From positions 1 to 10,481 of the forward strand of contig RFQD01000036.1 of the NCBI GenBank assembly GCA_009925875.1: a stretch of DNA of 10,481 nt. The letters are read 5' to 3'. Below, in pieces: positions 1-8,662 of the stretch. Source of the stretch: Microbacteriaceae bacterium. Lineage in GTDB: Bacteria; Actinomycetota; Actinomycetes; Actinomycetales; Microbacteriaceae. The position numbers were made by a program, and so were the translations under genes. The notes beneath the pieces were generated by a model that was not told the DNA's origin, did not search any database, and was given only the letters and a program-made list of their open reading frames with translations. How positions within the stretch are numbered: position 1 is the stretch's first letter; each line of letters begins with the position of its first letter.

Positions 1-570
1 AAGCAGAACCTGCCAGACGCGAGATCCAACCCGATCAATGGCCAAGGGAATGGCCACCCCCAACCAGACAGCGATGATGACTTTGAGGCCTTCAGAAGGT
101 TGCGCCGTAAAACTGCCGATGGCAATCCAATTTCGATTACCGCCCGTTTCAATTCCAATCGGACTGAAAACGAGAAGCTGCAATGCAACGCCAAGGCCAA
201 GGAGTCGTTTCGCCCACGTCGGCCAAAAGACGAGAGGGAGTCGCGAAACAATCAGCATGAGCGGAATGCCGACGATGGCAAATCCGGCCTGTCGCAAGAA
301 GCCACCAAAAAAGCCCTGATCGGAGAGAAACGAGTCAATGGACGACGCCGAGAAAACGACAATGAGTCCGATGATGACGAGGAAAATCACGGTTCCGAGC
401 AGCAAATAGAAATTCGCGTTCTCGGATCGAAGCGCATCCCGTAAGACAATGCGCGCGGATAACCCACCCGACGCGGCACCCGTCACACCAGACGTCCCTC
501 GATCGACGACACGCAATGCCGGCCGTCGGGAAGTGCCAGAAACTTGCTGAGAAGAAGGAGTCGACGTCAC
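1..570 (-). CDS. ftsW: FtsW, septal peptidoglycan glycosyltransferase, N-terminal part (cut by window edge)
   Basis: FtsW is a SEDS-family membrane protein that polymerises lipid II glycan strands at the septum together with the transpeptidase FtsI. Only the first 190 codons are present, and the frame is open to base 1. Residues 1-50 form a Ser/Thr/Arg-rich cytoplasmic tail. Hydrophobic segments follow at about 54-76, 92-110 and 122-137. The family signature lies at about 144-163 (GNRNWIAIGSF, then QPSEGLK). I place the start at GTG 568-570 because GGAGAGGAG lies 8 bases upstream. The murD stop is 21 bases upstream, so the two genes are probably co-transcribed. RodA is the main alternative, but the dcw position and the GNRNWI/QPSE block favour FtsW. 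The missing part should hold the remaining membrane segments and the catalytic Asp. Confidence 0.93.
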   Translation of the reverse strand, partial: MTSTPSSQQVSGTSRRPALRVVDRGTSGVTGAASGGLSARIVLRDALRSENANFYLLLGTVIFLVIIGLIVVFSASSIDSFLSDQGFFGGFLRQAGFAIVGIPLMLIVSRLPLVFWPTWAKRLLGLGVALQLLVFSPIGIETGGNRNWIAIGSFTAQPSEGLKVIIAVWLGVAIPLAIDRVGSRVWQVLL

Positions 571-591
571 GGTGGTGACTCCTCTCCGTTG

Positions 592-2061
592 TTAAGGTGC
601 GACGTGTGCGCGAACCGCTTCGGCGAACAAACGCCCCCGGTGCGCATAGTCGGTGAACTGATCCATCGACGCCGCCGCCGGCGCGAGCAACACCACGTCT
701 CCGTGTGCCACAAAAGAGGACGCAGCACTCACGGCCTCCGTCATGACCTTCTCAGTTTCTCCCGCGCGAACCTCCACGACGGGGAGGTGTGGCGCGTGTT
801 GCGTGAACGCACTCACCACCTCGCTACGGTCTGCCCCGATAACGACGGCAGCTTTCAGGCGTGACGCGTGCCGTGAGATCAGTTCATCGAGCGAAACACC
901 CTTCAGCAAACCTCCCACAATCCAGACCACGGATTCGTTCGCTCGCAAGGAGGCATCTGCGGCGTGCGGATTCGTTGCTTTCGAGTCGTCAATCCATGTC
1001 ACACCGTCGACATGGGCAACGGTCTCGTAACGATGAGAGTCGACGCGAAACGTGGAGAGTGCTTCCGAAATCGCGTCGATGGATGCCCCGGCGCTGCGGG
1101 CGAGGGCCGCCGCCGCGAGTACGTTGAGAACCATGTGCGGAGCGTGAAGTCCCTGTCCGCGTAATTCCTCGACCGTCGTGAATTCGAGTGCCTCGGCATG
1201 TCGATTATCGAGAAAGGATCTATCGAGCAGGATTCCATCGACGATTCCAAAATCCGACGGCCCCGGTGAGTCGAGGCCGAAACCGATTGCTCGAGCGCCG
1301 TCTGTCACCGCAGCATCCTCGACCATTCGTCGCGTGCGCTCATCACCGCGGTTATAGACGCACGCGATTTTTGTGTCGGTATAGACCTTGGCCTTAGCCG
1401 CAACATAGTTGTCGAAGCCGTTGTGCCAGTCGAGGTGGTCGGGAGCGACGTTGAGGCACGCGCTCGAAAACGGCACAACTTCCCTCAGCCAATGAAGCTG
1501 GTAACTGGAGATTTCGACAACAAAAAAATCGAATCCACCTGGGTCCCGCACCGCATCAAGCACGGGAACGCCGATATTGCCACAGGGCGCAACGCGAAAT
1601 CCGGCGTGGAGCAGCATGTGTGACGTCAGTTGCGTCGTCGTTGTCTTTCCGTTGGTGCCCGTGACGAGAATCCACTCGGCCGGTTCGCCCTGTTTGTCTC
1701 GAACTCGCCATGCCAACTCGATGTCACCCCACACGGGAATCGAATTGGTGTGAGCCCACAGCACAACGGGATGGTCGGGATGGTACCCCGGAGAAACCAC
1801 GATCAGGTCTGGACCGAACTCCGCAACGTCGGTTAGAGCCGCATCGGTCGACTCGCTTTCGACGACGGTGATTCCGAGGACCGCGCACATCTGCCGGCGA
1901 AGATCATCAACCTTGGCCGCGTGCACCAATACAACGCAACCGAGTTCCGCGAGCGTATCTGCGACCGAGAATCCGGTAACTCCGAGACCAAGAACAGCAA
2001 CCCGAAGCCCAGACCAGTCGGCATGCCAACTGCGCAACGTCTCACACCGCGGAATGACCAT
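592..2061 (-). CDS. murD: UDP-N-acetylmuramoyl-L-alanine--D-glutamate ligase MurD
   Basis: MurD is the cytoplasmic ATP-dependent ligase that adds D-glutamate to UDP-MurNAc bearing the first amino acid. The protein is 489 residues, longer than the E. coli enzyme (about 438) but usual for actinobacteria. Visible motifs are an N-terminal Rossmann-like UDP-binding domain with GLGVTG at 25-30, the ATP P-loop GTNGKTT at 135-141, the NVAPDHLDWH block at 204-213, AAKAKVY with the Lys at 223 that is carbamylated in Mur ligases, HRYE at 343-346, and DDSKATNPHA at 358-367. The C-terminal domain runs to about 489. ATG 2059-2061 lies 6 bases after the mraY stop. The ribosome site is weak, with only an AGG about 7 bases upstream, so translation may be coupled to mraY. 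A TTG at codon 9 is a possible alternative start. Confidence 0.97.
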   Translation of the reverse strand: MVIPRCETLRSWHADWSGLRVAVLGLGVTGFSVADTLAELGCVVLVHAAKVDDLRRQMCAVLGITVVESESTDAALTDVAEFGPDLIVVSPGYHPDHPVVLWAHTNSIPVWGDIELAWRVRDKQGEPAEWILVTGTNGKTTTTQLTSHMLLHAGFRVAPCGNIGVPVLDAVRDPGGFDFFVVEISSYQLHWLREVVPFSSACLNVAPDHLDWHNGFDNYVAAKAKVYTDTKIACVYNRGDERTRRMVEDAAVTDGARAIGFGLDSPGPSDFGIVDGILLDRSFLDNRHAEALEFTTVEELRGQGLHAPHMVLNVLAAAALARSAGASIDAISEALSTFRVDSHRYETVAHVDGVTWIDDSKATNPHAADASLRANESVVWIVGGLLKGVSLDELISRHASRLKAAVVIGADRSEVVSAFTQHAPHLPVVEVRAGETEKVMTEAVSAASSFVAHGDVVLLAPAAASMDQFTDYAHRGRLFAEAVRAHVAP

Positions 2062-2067
2062 CAGTGC

Positions 2068-3162
2068 CTAACGCGAGAGCCACTCAAGGTAAAAGGTTCC
2101 GACGCCAGCAGCGACACACAGCCCGGCGATAATCCAAAAGCGCACGACAACGGTCACTTCGGCCCACCCTTTGACCTCAAAATGGTGGTGGATCGGACTC
2201 ATCAGGAACACTCGCTTTCCTCCCGAAAGCTTGAAATAACCCCGCTGGATCAAGACCGACGCCGTGTCGAAAACGAACAGGCCACCAATCAAAATGAGCA
2301 GCAATTCTGTCTGACTCAAAATAGCGAGGGCGGCCAATGCGCCCCCGAGTGCCATTGAGCCGGTGTCGCCCATGAATATTTGTGCCGGCGACGTATTCCA
2401 CCAGAGGAAGCCGATGAGAGCCCCGACGATGGTGGCCGAAATGATGGCGAGGTCGAGCGGATCCCGCACTTCGTAGCACTTATAGAGCACGTCGGCGTCA
2501 ATCGTCCTACTGAAGCACGACTGATTGAATTGCCAAAAATTGATGATGACAAAAGCACCGATCGCGAAAATCGACGAACCCGAGGCGAGCCCGTCGAGCC
2601 CATCGGCCAGATTAACGGCATTTGTGGTCGCCGTGACGATCAGGATGATCCACACGCAAAACAGCACGATGCCGAGCACTTTGCCGAGAGCGAGAAAATC
2701 CAAACCGGTGTCACGAACAATGGACACGTGGGTCGAAGCAGGAGTGAGGCCATTGCTATTGGGAAAGCTGATGGACATCAAGGCAAAAGCCGTCGCGATA
2801 ACGACCTGGCCCACGATTTTCCACCAGCCGTTGAGTCCAAGACTGCGCTGTTTGTGGGTCTTGATGAAGTCATCAATGAAACCAACGACGCCCAACCCGA
2901 CCATGAGAAACAAAACGAGCAGGGGCGAAAGGGCGATTGAGGAATCGGTTATCCAGTTCGCCAGAAAAAATCCGACGACGACGGCGAGAACAATAACAAT
3001 GCCACCCATGGTCGGGGTGCCCTTTTTCCAATGGTGGTCGTTTGCTTCGTCATCACGGATGAACTGTCCCCACCCGATTCGACGAAACAGCCGCACAAAC
3101 ACGGGAGTGAAGAAGAGACTGAAGACGAGGGAGATTCCTCCCGCAAGTAGCAGTGTGCTCAC
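2068..3162 (-). CDS. mraY: Phospho-N-acetylmuramoyl-pentapeptide-transferase MraY
   Basis: MraY is the integral membrane enzyme that transfers phospho-MurNAc-pentapeptide to undecaprenyl phosphate to make lipid I. The 364-residue protein has the usual length and about ten hydrophobic segments. Catalytic and signature blocks are intact: [12 protein letters not shown] near 43-54, FIDDFIKT at 95-102 with the Asp-Asp pair, [13 protein letters not shown] at 181-193, [12 protein letters not shown] at 263-274, and MSPIHHHFE at 321-329. The GTG start (3160-3162) overlaps the murF TGA as GTGA, and GGGAG sits about 10 bases upstream, so translation is probably coupled to murF. The loop at about 212-237, predicted to face outside, carries two cysteines (216 and 229). 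Confidence 0.98.
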   Translation of the reverse strand: MSTLLLAGGISLVFSLFFTPVFVRLFRRIGWGQFIRDDEANDHHWKKGTPTMGGIVIVLAVVVGFFLANWITDSSIALSPLLVLFLMVGLGVVGFIDDFIKTHKQRSLGLNGWWKIVGQVVIATAFALMSISFPNSNGLTPASTHVSIVRDTGLDFLALGKVLGIVLFCVWIILIVTATTNAVNLADGLDGLASGSSIFAIGAFVIINFWQFNQSCFSRTIDADVLYKCYEVRDPLDLAIISATIVGALIGFLWWNTSPAQIFMGDTGSMALGGALAALAILSQTELLLILIGGLFVFDTASVLIQRGYFKLSGGKRVFLMSPIHHHFEVKGWAEVTVVVRFWIIAGLCVAAGVGTFYLEWLSR

Positions 3163-4562
3163 GCGTAGGTTTCTCCCAATCGATCACCGAGGAATCGCAA
3201 GTTCGCCGAATTCGAGGACTTGACCAGCACGACGTCGCGCGGGCGAAGGTCAGCAACGAGATAATCGTATGCCTCCTCCGGTGTCTCGAAGAACACGGAT
3301 TCTCCAGCCCACGACCCCTCATTGACGGACGAAACGTGGAGCCTGCGGGCATCATTGCCGACAACAATCACGAGATCGATATTGAGGCGCACGAGAAGAA
3401 GCGCGATGCGGTCGTGTTCCTCACCGGAGTATTCGCCGAGTTCCGCCATGGCGCCAAGCACGGCAATCCGGCGAGACCCGGGTGGTGTGACATGCACGAG
3501 GGTCTTGAGTGCGGCTGCCATGGAGTCGGGGCTCGCGTTGTAGGCGTCGTTAATGACGGTGATGTCGCGGCCAGAGAAAACCTGCATCCTCCAACGCTCG
3601 GCGAGGGTAACGCTCTCCAGAGCGGCAATGCAGTCCGCCAAAGGAAATCCCAATTCGTGCCCAACTGCAAGAGCCGCCAGGGCGTTCATCACGTGATGCT
3701 CACCAATGACGCGGAACCGAACCGTCGCGGTTTCCCCGAACACACTGACGTCAAAGTGAGTTCCCGACAGCGTCGACTCGACGTCGATCCCCTGGACGTC
3801 ACATCCATGAGTCCGGCCAAACCAAACAACGCGTCCCGGTGCATGAGTCGTCATCGAGGCCACGCGATGATCGTCACGGTTCAAGATGGCTACGCCCTCG
3901 GGTAACAATCCCTGGACGATTTCCGACTTGGCAATGACCGTGTTGTCGATCCCACCGAACTCACCAGCATGGGCGAGACCCACCATGAGGACGACGGCGA
4001 CATCGAGTGGCGCCAGTGCAGTCAAACGTGCGATGTGCCCGATGCCACTCGCACCGAGCTCCAAAATCAGGAAACGCGTTGCCAGCGTGACTTTGAGCAT
4101 CGTCAGGGGGGCACCGACTTCGTTGTTGAACGACGCTATCGGCCAGATTGTTTCCCCCTGCTGAGCACACATGGTGGCAACCAAGTTTTTGGTTGTGGTT
4201 TTGCCGTTCGAGCCCGTAATGCCGACAACCTTGAGGTGACCCTGTGCCCGAACTCGAGCAACTACTTCCTTCGCCAATGCCGCGAGAGCATCCACGGTGT
4301 CGCTCACAAGAATTTGGGGCACCGCCACATCAACTTTGCGATTGACAACGACTAAGGCAGCTCCACGCGCTACGGCCTGATCGACGAAATTGTGACCATC
4401 GGTGAATTCCCCCGGTTTCGCAAAAAAGATGCCGCCCTGCTCGATGACTCGGGAATCCGTGTCTGACGGACCCGCAACGACAAGCTCCTCGGTGGATTCC
4501 GGATTCAGCACAAGTTGACCCGAGAGGACCGTTGAGATGTCACGCAAAGTCATCGGAATCAT
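3159..4562 (-). CDS. murF: UDP-N-acetylmuramoyl-tripeptide--D-alanyl-D-alanine ligase MurF
   Basis: MurF is the cytoplasmic ligase that adds the D-Ala-D-Ala dipeptide and completes the UDP-MurNAc-pentapeptide precursor used by MraY. The 467-residue protein shows the Mur-ligase layout. An N-terminal UMP-binding domain has DTDSR at 34-38. The ATP P-loop GSNGKTTTK is at 117-125. [11 protein letters not shown] at 144-154 and [11 protein letters not shown] at 167-177 follow, then the AKSEI lysine at 212, [11 protein letters not shown] at 287-297, and the MurF-typical [12 protein letters not shown] at 337-348. ATG 4560-4562 overlaps the murE TGA as ATGA. GGGAGGA lies about 7 bases upstream, which supports this start over the ATG three codons later. 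The 3' end overlaps mraY by 4 bases. Confidence 0.97.
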   Translation of the reverse strand: MIPMTLRDISTVLSGQLVLNPESTEELVVAGPSDTDSRVIEQGGIFFAKPGEFTDGHNFVDQAVARGAALVVVNRKVDVAVPQILVSDTVDALAALAKEVVARVRAQGHLKVVGITGSNGKTTTKNLVATMCAQQGETIWPIASFNNEVGAPLTMLKVTLATRFLILELGASGIGHIARLTALAPLDVAVVLMVGLAHAGEFGGIDNTVIAKSEIVQGLLPEGVAILNRDDHRVASMTTHAPGRVVWFGRTHGCDVQGIDVESTLSGTHFDVSVFGETATVRFRVIGEHHVMNALAALAVGHELGFPLADCIAALESVTLAERWRMQVFSGRDITVINDAYNASPDSMAAALKTLVHVTPPGSRRIAVLGAMAELGEYSGEEHDRIALLLVRLNIDLVIVVGNDARRLHVSSVNEGSWAGESVFFETPEEAYDYLVADLRPRDVVLVKSSNSANLRFLGDRLGETYA

Positions 4563-6100
4563 TCGAGTCCTCCCGTTGGGTAACCGGCTTCTGAAAGTGC
4601 CGCACGCATGTCGTCGCGGGCACTATACGAGATTCGAGAGCCAGCGACTTCACGATAACTTTCATGACCCGGACCCGCGTAAAAAATCACGTCGCCCGCT
4701 CGCGCCATCGCGACGGCCTCACGCACCGCGCGGGCAGGATCGGGTTGCTCAAAGACGAGTCCGTCGGGACGCGCAGCACGGGCACCAGCAAGGAGCGCGG
4801 ATCGAATCATCGCGGGGTCCTCGGAGCGCGGGTGATAGTCAGTGACAATGACCGCGTCGGCAAGTCGGGCGGCAATTGCGCCGAGTTCGGGTCGCTTCAG
4901 AGTGTCGCGATCACCGTCGGCGCCAAAGACCATGATGATCTTGCCGGATGTGACGCGACGAAGTGCGTCGAGGCACACTCGAAAAGCCTCCGGAGTGTGA
5001 CCGTAGTCAACCACGGCAACAGGGCCCTCGGTACCGGAAACAACTTCGAGTCTGCCCGGAATGTAGACGGGAATGCCCGCGTCACTCGTGACCGCTGCCA
5101 CAAGATTCTCGACGGGAACGCCCGCCGATATCGCCATGACGATTGCCAGCGCAGCGTTAAGTGCCATGAATCTGCCCAGCACCGGCACAGAAGATCCAAT
5201 GGTCACACCTTGTCCGCGGATGCGGAAGGTGGTCTGCTCGAACGATTCGGACGTAACCTCGACGTGCCAATCGGCCTCGACCTCCGGATTCATCGTGACC
5301 GTTTCGATGGGGATCAGGGCCGTCTCTGCCAGAATCTTCCCCCACGAATCATCCACGCACACGACCCCTCGAGAGGAAACCTCGGGCGAAAAGAGTGCGC
5401 ACTTGGCAGCAAAGTAGTCATCGAGCGTCGCATAGTCGTCCAGATGGTCATGACTGAGATTGGCAAAACATGCCACGTCAAAATGGATGCCCGAAACCCG
5501 ATGTCGCGTAAGAGCCTGTGCCGACACCTCGAGCGCGACGGCACCAACTCCTGCTTCTCGCGCGGCCGCAAGAAAAGAATGCAGTTCCGGCGCCTCGGGA
5601 GTAGTGAGTCCGCTCGGCACCTCCTGAGCGCCGATTCTGCGTTCGGCTGTCGTGCTCAGGGCTGTCACGATGCCGGCAGATTCCAAAACGCTGGCGAGAG
5701 CGTAAGCGATGCTTGTCTTGCCATTGGTGCCGGTAATGCCAAAAGTCAGACGTGTTGAGTCCGACGAGCCATAGATTTCGGCAGCCAGCGAACCGAGCAG
5801 CTCCCGAGGACGCTCACTCACGAGAACTGGCAGCTTCACGTCACTCAGAAACTGAGTTCCCGCCTTGTCCGTCAGAATCGCCACAGCACCCGCACGCTCG
5901 GAATGAACGCCAAAACTCGCTCCGTGCTGGTGGGAACCAGGTAGGGCCACGAAGATGTCCCCGGGCACAATCTTTTTACTGTCGAGTTCCACTCCGGTCA
6001 CCCGCACAGTCGCCCGATCTGGGGGAACCTCAACACCGAGTTGTTTCCCAATTTCTCCGAGTGAGATTCCCGGCGTCTGCGAGGGCCGAAGCAAGGTCAT
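4559..6100 (-). CDS. murE: UDP-N-acetylmuramoyl-dipeptide--third-residue ligase MurE
   Basis: MurE is the cytoplasmic ATP-dependent ligase that adds the third stem-peptide residue after MurD. The 513-residue protein has the P-loop GTNGKTS at 124-130, TTPEAPELH at 166-174, a block with Asn-Leu-Ser-His-Asp-His at 214-219, AAK with the probable carbamylated Lys at 233, and GADGDRDTLKRP at 393-404. Two places differ from the textbook family. The amino-acid specificity loop reads TDYHPRSEDP at 420-429 instead of a DNPR form, and VVDYGHTP at 363-370 has Gly where DYAHTP is usual. The loop suggests the third residue is not meso-diaminopimelate, consistent with a Microbacteriaceae host, but the substrate cannot be read from sequence alone. 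ATG 6098-6100 has AAAGGAG 12 bases upstream, a rather long spacing, with no better in-frame start nearby. Confidence 0.95.
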   Translation of the reverse strand: MTLLRPSQTPGISLGEIGKQLGVEVPPDRATVRVTGVELDSKKIVPGDIFVALPGSHQHGASFGVHSERAGAVAILTDKAGTQFLSDVKLPVLVSERPRELLGSLAAEIYGSSDSTRLTFGITGTNGKTSIAYALASVLESAGIVTALSTTAERRIGAQEVPSGLTTPEAPELHSFLAAAREAGVGAVALEVSAQALTRHRVSGIHFDVACFANLSHDHLDDYATLDDYFAAKCALFSPEVSSRGVVCVDDSWGKILAETALIPIETVTMNPEVEADWHVEVTSESFEQTTFRIRGQGVTIGSSVPVLGRFMALNAALAIVMAISAGVPVENLVAAVTSDAGIPVYIPGRLEVVSGTEGPVAVVDYGHTPEAFRVCLDALRRVTSGKIIMVFGADGDRDTLKRPELGAIAARLADAVIVTDYHPRSEDPAMIRSALLAGARAARPDGLVFEQPDPARAVREAVAMARAGDVIFYAGPGHESYREVAGSRISYSARDDMRAALSEAGYPTGGLE

Positions 6101-6230
6101 CGTGCCGCAGCGCTCCTTTTGCCCGGTGGTCCTAACCGCTCCAGACTACCTGTTCATGGCAGAGAGGAGGCTCTCCGCGTCAGCGCTGCCACCCGGTGTT
6201 CTTCCGGCGTCTGGTTGGGCCGCACACGCC
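6101..6230. other. 130-base gap between ftsI and murE
   Basis: This is the longest gene-free stretch inside the cluster. It carries the murE ribosome site (AAAGGAG on the minus strand, about 6113-6119). I see no convincing promoter, no intrinsic terminator and no usable reading frame. An 8-base inverted repeat, GCAGCGCT at 6107-6114 with AGCGCTGC at 6182-6189, would partly cover that ribosome site if it folded. Both arms contain the palindrome AGCGCT, so chance is a real explanation. Confidence 0.5.
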
Positions 6231-7997
6231 CTAGTACGTCACTGGCCAGTAGGGCGAGTTCGACGTGGATGGCTGAATTCGGTATTGCTTGACCACTTGC
6301 TCCATGAGGTCGTGGATGACCGGCGCAACCGCAGCAGTGCTGTTCGAGGACGGGTTAGCCAAGGTGACCAGGACGACATATTGCGGATCTTCCGCAGGAA
6401 TAAGTCCGGCAATCGAGACAATAAAGCTTGTGGAATAGGTGCCATCACCAGCCGACATTTCAGCTGTACCAGTTTTCGCCGCAACACGATATCCCGGGAT
6501 GGTGAGTTGCGGGCCGAGCCACCCGTTGGTGACAACACCTTCAAGCATCCCCGTGACTTCCTGAGCAGCACTTGCGGAGACGACACGAACCGACTCCGGC
6601 AAAGACGGCGCAGTCACAGCACCATCGGGCGACGTACATTCCTCGACGAGGCGAACAGGCAGTCGAATACCGTTGTTTCCGATTGCTTGATAGGCGCCGG
6701 CCATCTGCACGGCTGTGGCCGCTAAACCTTGGCCGAAGAACATGTTGTAGTAGGTCTGGTTGTCCCATTGCTCAGGGTCATAAAGAATTCCCGCTGACTC
6801 ACCCAGAAACCCAACGGCGGTGGGCTGTCCCAGGCCAAACTTCGTCATGTAAGAAAATCGTTGATCGGGCGAGAGCCCTTCACCAAAAAGGCTCATTCCC
6901 ACGTTGCTCGATTCCACCAGCACGCCTTGCAACGTCAGATTGGGATCGTGGTCCGAACTGTCTTTCACGCGAGCACCATTGGCAAATTCCATGAGACTCG
7001 GAGCCTCCACACGCGAAGCATGATCAGCCATTCCCGTGTCGACAACCATCGCGGCGGTGAGGGACTTCATTGTTGACCCCGGCTCATAGGGAGCCGCAAA
7101 GGCATATGATCCGCGATACTGCTCCGGAGTTGCGTCGACGTTATTGGGATCGACGGACGGGTAATCGGCTACCGCACGCAACTTACCCGTTTTGACCTCG
7201 AGAACTACCGCGATTCCAAATCGGGCATCCTGAGCTTGCGCTTGCGTGGCTAAGACTTGCTGGGCGTACCACTGCAAATCGGAGTCGATGGTCAGACGGA
7301 GTTGAGACCCCTGTTTTGCCTGAACCGATGTCACCGTGCTTCCTGGGATCCGCACACCATCGGCACCTCGCTCGTACGTTTCTTGGCCATTCTCGCCGGC
7401 GAGACACGAGTCCTGTGTCAGCTCCAGCCCGGCAAGTGCGGTTCCATCCGAGCCGACGTACCCAAGAAGGTTTCCCGCGACAGAGCCATTGGGGTAGGCA
7501 CGACTCGGAATCTGTTCGAAATACAGCCACGGTATTTCGAGTTGATTGAGAGCCCGGAACTGCTCGACGCCAACTCCGCGCGTGACATAGGCGAAGTCGG
7601 CATTGGGATTGGCGGTTAGGGACGACGAGATGGCGCCGAGAATATCCTCAGGCTTCTGACCGGTAATGGAGGCAATCTCCATGGCGGCCTCTTCCGTCGA
7701 GACCTTGTGCATGTTCTCACCCGTACCTCGCTCGAATTCGCGCGCGTTGCGGGGAGACATCGTGACGTCGTACTTCAGAATCGCGTCGGCAAGCACAATG
7801 CCGTTCGCATCCGTAATGTCCCCTCGCGGAGCGAAGACCGTGGCTGGTAGAGACATTTTGCCCGCGGAAGCGGCGTCATACTCGGCTGCGCGAACAATTT
7901 GTATGTCGATCAAACGAACCACGACCACCGCGAAGAAAGCGACGACGATGAGCATCGTGAGGCTGACCCTCAATTTGGTGATTCGTCGAGTACTCAC
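6231..7997 (-). CDS. ftsI: FtsI/PBP3, septal peptidoglycan D,D-transpeptidase (class B PBP)
   Basis: FtsI (PbpB in actinobacteria) is the division-specific transpeptidase that cross-links new septal peptidoglycan outside the membrane, working with FtsW. The 588-residue protein has a short basic N-terminus and one membrane anchor at about 9-30. The pedestal domain begins with the APRGDITDANG block at 57-67. The transpeptidase domain has all three active-site motifs: STMK at 308-311 (nucleophile Ser308), SSN at 363-365, and KTGTAE at 508-513. No PASTA repeats follow; the protein ends soon after the catalytic domain. The start is GTG 7995-7997 with AGGGGA about 12 bases upstream, 20 bases after the ftsL-like stop. 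The only two cysteines, 198 and 454, both lie outside the membrane. Confidence 0.96.
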   Translation of the reverse strand: MSTRRITKLRVSLTMLIVVAFFAVVVVRLIDIQIVRAAEYDAASAGKMSLPATVFAPRGDITDANGIVLADAILKYDVTMSPRNAREFERGTGENMHKVSTEEAAMEIASITGQKPEDILGAISSSLTANPNADFAYVTRGVGVEQFRALNQLEIPWLYFEQIPSRAYPNGSVAGNLLGYVGSDGTALAGLELTQDSCLAGENGQETYERGADGVRIPGSTVTSVQAKQGSQLRLTIDSDLQWYAQQVLATQAQAQDARFGIAVVLEVKTGKLRAVADYPSVDPNNVDATPEQYRGSYAFAAPYEPGSTMKSLTAAMVVDTGMADHASRVEAPSLMEFANGARVKDSSDHDPNLTLQGVLVESSNVGMSLFGEGLSPDQRFSYMTKFGLGQPTAVGFLGESAGILYDPEQWDNQTYYNMFFGQGLAATAVQMAGAYQAIGNNGIRLPVRLVEECTSPDGAVTAPSLPESVRVVSASAAQEVTGMLEGVVTNGWLGPQLTIPGYRVAAKTGTAEMSAGDGTYSTSFIVSIAGLIPAEDPQYVVLVTLANPSSNSTAAVAPVIHDLMEQVVKQYRIQPSTSNSPYWPVTY

Positions 7998-8017
7998 GGA
8001 ACTTGTTCGTCCCCTAA

Positions 8018-8662
8018 TTAGTGCGTCGCCAGACCGGGTAGTCCATGAGCTAACGCTACGGGCGCCGCGGGAGCGAGACCGGCTGGCGCGCCGTTGGGGT
8101 CCGCCACCGCGGGTGCTGCATGCGATGCCGCGTCGCCCGTCTGCGGCAGGGACGCACTCGTCACGAGGGGCACGTTAGCGAGGAGAGAGTTGGGCACAAG
8201 TGTTCCACCGTCGGACCCGACGAGACGCGTGAAGCCATCGCCTGATGAGGGTGCACCCAGAATTGCTCCATCGGATAACCGCAGATAGGCGGGGGTGTTA
8301 TTCGACAACATCCCTAAGGCTTCCGCGTTCAGGGCCAGGTGTTGAGGAGACGACAGTCGGTCAATATCTTGCGTCATCTGCTGAAACGAACGACTCGCCT
8401 CTTTATTTGCTGACTGCAGATGAGCAATTTCGTATGCGCCACTCTCTAGAGCCACGCTGAGCAGCATTTGCGCAATCATCACACAAAACATGACGACGGC
8501 CGTCACGAGCGCAAAAAAGGCTTTCGGTCGACGCCGGGCACGCGTGCGTCGCACACCGTGAAGCCAAGAAATAGACCCTGGGATGCTCGTCGAGGGGGTT
8601 ACCGGAACAAGATGCCGCTCGGGCCCAAGATCGGGCCGACGAACCGGTGCGACCATGCTCAT
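8018..8662 (-). CDS. ftsL: FtsL-like divisome membrane protein
   Basis: This is a single-pass membrane protein of 214 residues in the position of ftsL, between rsmH and ftsI. The layout is a basic cytoplasmic tail (1-47, with an Arg-rich stretch at 38-46), one hydrophobic segment at about 48-70, a helical region with coiled-coil character at about 72-104 (QSANKEASRSFQQMTQDIDRL), and a conserved-looking NAEALGM segment near 112-118. A low-complexity tail rich in Ala, Pro and Gly runs from about 170 to the end. FtsL proteins diverge strongly in sequence, so the name rests on position and topology. FtsL is a small scaffold that activates FtsW/FtsI. ATG 8660-8662 overlaps the rsmH TGA as ATGA, with GAGGG about 9 bases upstream; a second ATG lies two codons later. 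Confidence 0.85.
   Translation of the reverse strand: MSMVAPVRRPDLGPERHLVPVTPSTSIPGSISWLHGVRRTRARRRPKAFFALVTAVVMFCVMIAQMLLSVALESGAYEIAHLQSANKEASRSFQQMTQDIDRLSSPQHLALNAEALGMLSNNTPAYLRLSDGAILGAPSSGDGFTRLVGSDGGTLVPNSLLANVPLVTSASLPQTGDAASHAAPAVADPNGAPAGLAPAAPVALAHGLPGLATH

Noticed and set aside
1..60. Possible frameshift in ftsW at the left edge
   Set aside because: A first reading seemed to change frame near bases 56-60, but recounting the run of G/C showed a continuous frame (VWLGVAIPLAIDRVGSRVW) to base 1.
2380..3223. Overlapping plus-strand frames of 186 and 232 codons inside mraY
   Set aside because: They are antisense to the membrane-protein gene mraY and give low-complexity charged peptides without family features.
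3153..3905. 250-codon plus-strand frame inside murF
   Set aside because: Antisense to a complete murF with all motifs; no domain or ribosome site supports it.
4664..5758. 364-codon open frame on the plus strand inside murE
   Set aside because: It lies antisense to an intact, well-conserved murE, its protein is Arg/His-rich with no recognisable motif, and it has no ribosome site I can see. Codon bias of the real gene keeps the opposite frame open.
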